This document shows, one piece after another, positions 55,607 through 61,170 of a DNA stretch of 61,170 nucleotides; position 1 is the stretch's first letter, and every line of letters starts with the position of its first letter. Source of the DNA: Levilactobacillus andaensis (GTDB taxonomy: Bacteria > Bacillota > Bacilli > Lactobacillales > Lactobacillaceae); contig NZ_BOLP01000008.1 of the NCBI RefSeq assembly GCF_016861695.1, forward strand, positions 1 through 61,170, given 5' to 3'. The notes beneath the pieces were generated by a model, which had not been told where the DNA came from, ran no database searches, and worked only from the letters and a program-made list of their open reading frames with translations. The position numbers and the translations under genes were made by a program.

Positions 55607-56617
55607 ATGACTGTAAAGATTGGTATTAATGGTTTCGGACGTATCGGCCGTTTGGCTTTCAAGCGGATTCACGAACTCCACTCAAGTGACATCGAAGTAG
55701 TTGCCATCAACGATTTGACGACACCTTCAATGTTGGCTTACTTGTTGAAGTATGACTCAACTCATGGCCGTTTCCCTGGCGAAGTTTCCGCTACGGACAC
55801 TGGCATCGTGGTTGACGGTAAGGAATACCCTGTTTATGCTGAACCAAAGGCACAAAACATTCCTTGGGTTAAGAATGACGGTGTTGACTTCGTTCTCGAA
55901 TGTACCGGTTTCTACACTTCCGAAGAAAAGGCTCACGCCCACATCGAAGCTGGTGTTAAGCGGGTATTAGTATCTGCTCCAGCCGGTGCTGTTACGACCG
56001 TTGTACCTGGTGTTAACTTGGACGTCTTGAGCAAGGACGATATCATCGTTTCTGCTGGTTCTTGCACGACCAACTGTTTAGCACCAATGGCTTACTTCTT
56101 GAATGAAGAATTCGGGATCAAGGCTGGTACTATGACGACTATTCATGCCTTCACTGCTACCCAACAAATCTTGGATGGCCCTCGTGGCAAGAAGATGCGT
56201 AACAACCGTACTGCAAGCATTAACACTATTCCTCACTCAACTGGTGCTGCTAAGGCTATCGGCTTAGTTATCCCAGAATTGAAGGGTAAGTTACAAGGCC
56301 ATGCACAACGTGTTGGTGTTGTTGACGGCTCATTGACTGAATTAGTTACTGTTCTGGACAAGAACGTTACTGCTGACGAAATCAACGAAGCTATCAAGAA
56401 GCACACGGTTAACAACGATGCCTTTGGTTACAACGCTGATGAAATCGTTTCTACTGATATCATCGATGACGACCATGGTTCTGTCTTTGACCCAACCCAA
56501 ACGGAAGTTACTACCGCTGGTGACACGCAATTAGTTAAGACTGTTGCTTGGTACGACAACGAATGGGGCTTCACTTGCAACATGGTCCGGACTTTATTGC
56601 ACTTCGCAACTCTCTAA
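55607..56617 (+). CDS. gap: Glyceraldehyde-3-phosphate dehydrogenase
   Basis: The enzyme converts GAP to 1,3-bisphosphoglycerate with NAD+. The 336-residue protein has the N-terminal [14 protein letters not shown] and the catalytic-Cys motif [12 protein letters not shown] (Cys about 154). Asp in the first Rossmann region (VVAINDLT) indicates NAD preference. ATG 55607 follows AGGAGG; an upstream frame from 55580 lacks a ribosome site. Codon use is strongly biased, suggesting high expression. Confidence 0.97.
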   Translation: MTVKIGINGFGRIGRLAFKRIHELHSSDIEVVAINDLTTPSMLAYLLKYDSTHGRFPGEVSATDTGIVVDGKEYPVYAEPKAQNIPWVKNDGVDFVLECTGFYTSEEKAHAHIEAGVKRVLVSAPAGAVTTVVPGVNLDVLSKDDIIVSAGSCTTNCLAPMAYFLNEEFGIKAGTMTTIHAFTATQQILDGPRGKKMRNNRTASINTIPHSTGAAKAIGLVIPELKGKLQGHAQRVGVVDGSLTELVTVLDKNVTADEINEAIKKHTVNNDAFGYNADEIVSTDIIDDDHGSVFDPTQTEVTTAGDTQLVKTVAWYDNEWGFTCNMVRTLLHFATL

Positions 56618-56654
56618 TCCGACCGTTGTAAATTAGCTTAAAATAGACTCACAG

Positions 56655-56691
56655 ACGCGGCGGGGGGTGGAATTTCCTCGCTGCGTTTTTT
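56655..56691 (+). terminator. Terminator after gap
   Basis: ACGCGGCG / CGCTGCGT-type stem with a long loop and six T. Confidence 0.75.
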
Positions 56692-56719
56692 GTAAGTCGT
56701 TAAAAAATTGTACAAGTCC

Positions 56720-56749
56720 TTTGAAATTAGAAGGTAAGTGCTGTATATT
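56720..56749 (+). promoter_or_regulatory. pgk promoter
   Basis: TTTGAA (56720-56725), 18 bases, TATATT (56744-56749). Confidence 0.5.
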
Positions 56750-56796
56750 GTGAAAGTAATCTTTTAAAAGATATTACTCAAGGAGGGTTTTCTAAA

Positions 56797-57999
56797 TTGG
56801 CTAAATTAACAGTTTCTGATTTAGACTTAAAGGGCAAAAAAGTCCTGATGCGGGTCGACTTTAACGTCCCGATCAAAGACGGCGTCATTGGTAACGATAA
56901 CCGTATCGTTGCCGCATTACCAACGATTAAGTACGTTATCGAACATGGTGGCAAGGCCATCCTCTTATCCCACTTAGGTCGGATCAAGAAGGAAGAAGAC
57001 AAGCCAGCATTGTCCATGCGTCCAGTCGCAGAACGTCTGTCCAACCTGTTAAACAAGCCAGTTACCTTTGTTCCAACCACTGAAGGTAAGCAGCTTGAAG
57101 ATGCCATTGATGGCTTGAACGACGGCGACGTCTTAGTTATGGAAAACACCCGTTACGAAGATGTTAAAGACGGCGAAAACGTTAAACGTGAATCCGGCAA
57201 CGACCCTGAATTGGGTAAGTACTGGGCTTCATTGGGTGACGTCTTCGTTAACGATGCCTTTGGGACGGCTCACCGTTCACACGCTTCCAACGTGGGTATC
57301 GCTTCGAACATGGCCCAAACGGCCGCTGGTTTCTTAATGGAAAAGGAAATCACATTTATCGGTGGTGCCGTCGACAACCCTGAACACCCATTCGTTGCTA
57401 TCTTGGGTGGTGCCAAGGTTTCCGACAAGATCGGTGTGATCGACAACTTGTTGGCTAAGGCTGACAAGATTCTTATCGGTGGTGGGATGACTTACACGTT
57501 CTACGCTGCTAAGGGTATGAAGATTGGGAACTCATTGGTTGAAACTGACAAGATCGACTTAGCCAAGGAAATCTTGGACAAGGCCGGCGACAAGTTGGTT
57601 CTCCCAACTGATTCCGTTGTTGCTGAAAAGTTCGACAACGATGCTGCCCACAAGACCGTTGATGGTGACATTCCTGACGGTTACATGGCACTTGATATCG
57701 GACCTAAGTCCGTTGCTGAATTCGAAGATGTTTTGAAGGATGCTAAGACTGTTGTTTGGAACGGCCCAATGGGTGTCTTCGAAATGAGTAATTATGCAGA
57801 AGGTACTTTGGAAATCGGGAAGTTCTTGGGAACTTTGACGAACGCCAAGACGATTGTCGGTGGTGGTGACTCAACTGCCGCTGTTCAACAACTCGGTGTT
57901 GCTGACAAGCTTTCCCACATCTCCACTGGTGGTGGTGCTTCCCTTGAATACCTTGAAGGTAAGACCTTACCAGGAATCGCTGCAATTTCTGAAAAATAA
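56797..57999 (+). CDS. pgk: Phosphoglycerate kinase
   Basis: The enzyme makes ATP from 1,3-bisphosphoglycerate. The 400-residue protein has the PGK signature [15 protein letters not shown] (about 15-29), the basic-patch [20 protein letters not shown] and the C-terminal [13 protein letters not shown] ... [14 protein letters not shown]. The start is TTG 56797 with AGGAGGG upstream, unusual for such a highly expressed gene. Confidence 0.97.
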   Translation: MAKLTVSDLDLKGKKVLMRVDFNVPIKDGVIGNDNRIVAALPTIKYVIEHGGKAILLSHLGRIKKEEDKPALSMRPVAERLSNLLNKPVTFVPTTEGKQLEDAIDGLNDGDVLVMENTRYEDVKDGENVKRESGNDPELGKYWASLGDVFVNDAFGTAHRSHASNVGIASNMAQTAAGFLMEKEITFIGGAVDNPEHPFVAILGGAKVSDKIGVIDNLLAKADKILIGGGMTYTFYAAKGMKIGNSLVETDKIDLAKEILDKAGDKLVLPTDSVVAEKFDNDAAHKTVDGDIPDGYMALDIGPKSVAEFEDVLKDAKTVVWNGPMGVFEMSNYAEGTLEIGKFLGTLTNAKTIVGGGDSTAAVQQLGVADKLSHISTGGGASLEYLEGKTLPGIAAISEK

Positions 58000-58007
58000 A
58001 TAAATAT

Positions 58008-58040
58008 AAAGAGCTGTGGTGGTGACCATCACGGCTCTTT
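58008..58040 (+). terminator. Terminator after pgk
   Basis: AAAGAGC / GCTCTTT with an inner GGT / ACC stem. Confidence 0.75.
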
Positions 58041-58146
58041 GTTATGATGATTGCTCGGCGGCGAAGGGTCTTCGCTGGCTAATCTGCCTTGAATTGGGTA
58101 AGATGATGAGCGTAGTCAATTTATTTTTAGGAAAGGGTGGATAAGG

Positions 58147-58905
58147 TTGCGGATACCACTCATTGCAGGAAACTGGAAAATGAATAAATCGGTGGCTGAG
58201 GCGAAGCAGTTTATCACTGCTGTGCAGGGAAAATTGCCCGCCGCAGACCAGGTCGAAACGGCCGTTGCAGCACCAGCGTTGTTTTTACAGACGATGTTAG
58301 AGGCGAATACTGATAACGTTCTGCGGGTCGCTGCAGAGGCTTGCTACTACGAAGATGAGGGTGCCTACACGGGGGAAACTAGCCCCAAGGCATTACACGA
58401 GATGGGAATCCCGTACACCATCGTTGGCCACTCTGAACGGCGCCGGTACTTTAACGAGACGGACGATGTCATCAACCGCAAGGTCCAAGCCGTCTTCCGT
58501 AACGGCATGACGCCAATTGTTTGTTGCGATGAAACTATGGGACGGCGTGAATCCGGCGAGAAAATCCACTGGGTCGTCAACCAAGTTTCAGCGGCGTTAA
58601 AGGGTGTCAGTGCCGAAGACGCAGCGAAGATCGTAGTTGCCTACGAACCGAGCTGGGCAATTGGCAGTGGCACGACTGCGTCCACCGATCAAGCCGAGGA
58701 AGGCTGCTACCTCATTCGTCAAACATTAGCTGATATTTACTCTGATGATTTGGCAAATGGTGTTCGCGTTTTATATGGTGGGAGTGTCAAACCAGACAAT
58801 ATTGCGGGTATTATGGGCCGCGATAATGTCGATGGTGTCCTCGCAGGTGGCTCTAGTTTGGATGAAAGCTCTTTCATTAAGCTAGCAAACTACCAAAATT
58901 TGTAA
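58147..58905 (+). CDS. tpiA: Triose-phosphate isomerase
   Basis: It interconverts GAP and dihydroxyacetone phosphate. The 252-residue barrel has the N-terminal AGNWKMNKS (Lys about 12), catalytic His in [11 protein letters not shown] (about 97), Glu in [12 protein letters not shown] (about 169), and the phosphate loop YGGSVKPDN. The start is TTG 58147 after a GAAAGGG site. It lies between pgk and eno in the glycolytic block. Confidence 0.97.
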   Translation: MRIPLIAGNWKMNKSVAEAKQFITAVQGKLPAADQVETAVAAPALFLQTMLEANTDNVLRVAAEACYYEDEGAYTGETSPKALHEMGIPYTIVGHSERRRYFNETDDVINRKVQAVFRNGMTPIVCCDETMGRRESGEKIHWVVNQVSAALKGVSAEDAAKIVVAYEPSWAIGSGTTASTDQAEEGCYLIRQTLADIYSDDLANGVRVLYGGSVKPDNIAGIMGRDNVDGVLAGGSSLDESSFIKLANYQNL

Positions 58906-58921
58906 AACGGTCAAAATGTGA

Positions 58922-60333
<1,412 letters not shown>

Positions 60334-60349
60334 GCCAAAGTGAATAAAA

Positions 60350-60391
60350 ATGTGAGGTAAGTCCAGAAATGGGCTTGCCTCATTTTTTTTG
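60350..60391 (+). terminator. Terminator after eno
   Basis: TGAGG with AAG-CC pairs with GG-CTT with CCTCA, followed by eight T. Confidence 0.85.
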
Positions 60392-60463
60392 AAAAATTTG
60401 CGAAATAAAAAAATATTCGGGCTATTTCTACGGAGTTAACTATAACGAAGGGGGAATAGCGTA

Positions 60464-61170
60464 ATGAAAATTTGGCGACGAACATTTGGTATGATGAGTT
60501 TAGTGGTAACCGGGGTGACCTTAGTCGGTGGTAATGCTGTAGCTTCGGCAGATACGACAACGAGCTATCCGTGGGAGATCACCTACAATCTGTCTACAAC
60601 GAATGATGATGGGAGTAAGACGACTACCTTTTTTGATAAGGTAATGCAAATGGTGACACCCGGAGAGAGGGTGCCAGATCATCCGGCGTTGAAGGTACCC
60701 GGTCTCCAAATGATGGTTATCAAGCATGCTTTGGAGCAAAATCAAGCAGTGCCAATCAATGTCCTGTACTTTGCGAAGTCTAAAGCCGCGGTTGTTGTGA
60801 ATTATTTAGATGAAGCGGGGAAACAAGTTAGTCGGTACAAGACACATGCGGCGTTAATGATGGGCGGACTCGTGCCGCTGGTGGCGCCAGAAGGGTACCG
60901 TTTGACGACGGCTGAGACGGCTCGGCGCGTGTTTAAGCCAACAGATACTTGGCAAGTGCAGGTCCAACCGCTGACGATTACGGTGCCGCCAGTGAATCAG
61001 TTGGTGCCAGAACCGAAGCCACAGCCACAACCAGAGCCAGTGCCAGAACCGAAGCCACAACCAGAGCCAGTACCGACACCGAAGCCAGAACCAAAGCCAG
61101 AACCAAAGCCAGAACCAAAGCCAGAACCAAAGCCAGAACCAAAGCCAGAACCAAAGCCAGAACCAAAGCC
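60464..61170 (+). CDS. Secreted surface protein with Pro-rich repeat (cut by window end)
   Basis: The frame starts ATG 60464 after AAGGGGG and stays open to the window end (235 codons). A signal peptide is clear (MKIWRRTFGMMSLVVTGVTL then GGNAVASADT, cleavage near residue 30). Residues 31-185 form a small folded region with a MucBP-like strand (AAVVVNYLDEAGKQVSRYKTH). After that comes a proline-rich wall-spanning stretch that becomes a perfect 12-bp repeat (Pro-Glu-Pro-Lys units from 61085). An LPxTG anchor would be expected beyond the window. The adhesion role is inferred. Confidence 0.85.
   Translation, partial: MKIWRRTFGMMSLVVTGVTLVGGNAVASADTTTSYPWEITYNLSTTNDDGSKTTTFFDKVMQMVTPGERVPDHPALKVPGLQMMVIKHALEQNQAVPINVLYFAKSKAAVVVNYLDEAGKQVSRYKTHAALMMGGLVPLVAPEGYRLTTAETARRVFKPTDTWQVQVQPLTITVPPVNQLVPEPKPQPQPEPVPEPKPQPEPVPTPKPEPKPEPKPEPKPEPKPEPKPEPKPEPK
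61085..61170 (+). repeat. 12-bp perfect tandem repeat (CCAGAACCAAAG)
   Basis: Seven exact units and part of an eighth run to the window end, in frame, encoding Pro-Glu-Pro-Lys. Less regular units (PEPVPEPKPQ) precede it from about 61018. Confidence 0.97.

Noticed and set aside
60978..61166. Minus-strand frame of Leu-Ala-Leu-Val repeats
   Set aside because: It is only the complement of the 12-bp Pro-Glu-Pro-Lys repeat of the surface protein gene.

Overview
The window looks like a chromosomal stretch of a low-to-mid-GC lactic acid bacterium of the family Lactobacillaceae (Levilactobacillus/Lactiplantibacillus-like). I infer this from protein style, from the gene order (ydiF-rex-groESL; comFA-comFC-hpf-secA-prfB; phoPR-pst; yvlC/yvlD-hprK-lgt-gpsA-galU-trxB; uvrBA; rapZ-yvcK-whiA; clpP; cggR-gap-pgk-tpiA-eno) and from Firmicutes control sites: CIRCE, CtsR box, Pho boxes, a cre-like site, a Rex-like site and the prfB frameshift. 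No database search was possible.

Layout. 1-2.6 kb: a decapitated short-chain dehydrogenase and a minus-strand ABC-F protein (ydiF). 2.6-7.4 kb: rex, a broken small gene, an RsgA paralogue and CIRCE-controlled groES-groEL. 7.4-14.8 kb: a hexapeptide acetyltransferase, a KimA-type potassium importer, lrgAB, tagO and a YigZ-family protein. 14.9-25.9 kb: comFA-comFC, hpf, secA, frameshifted prfB, a MinJ-like PDZ membrane protein and phoPR. 26.5-31.7 kb: the Pho-boxed pstS-C-A-B-B-phoU operon. 32.4-38 kb: pspC/yvlD-type membrane proteins and hprK-lgt-gpsA-galU-trxB. 38.6-45.2 kb: an HD hydrolase, a GNAT-like protein, uvrB and uvrA. 45.3-53.1 kb: a DUF308-like membrane protein, rapZ-yvcK-whiA, a GNAT protein, clpP, and a LytTR regulator with a LiaF-like partner. 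53.2-60.4 kb: two identical tRNA-Arg(CCG) genes flanking an ECF S-component, then the glycolytic block. The window ends inside a surface protein with a 12-bp tandem repeat.

How it fits together: PhoPR sits directly upstream of the Pst system it should control. HprK and CggR frame carbon control and lower glycolysis. ClpP and GroESL carry the CtsR and CIRCE stress sites. TagO, Lgt, GalU, RapZ/YvcK/WhiA, the MinJ-like protein and the LytTR/LiaF-like pair concern the envelope and cell cycle.

The most unusual content is between genes. Two families of roughly 165-bp and 190-bp palindromic repeats, called A and B here, occupy most of the long intergenic gaps. Their stems change base by base while staying paired, shorter copies lack whole inner hairpins, and gene remnants lie against some copies. 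I do not recognise either family. A leader of about 300 nt upstream of secA is also rich in short hairpins.
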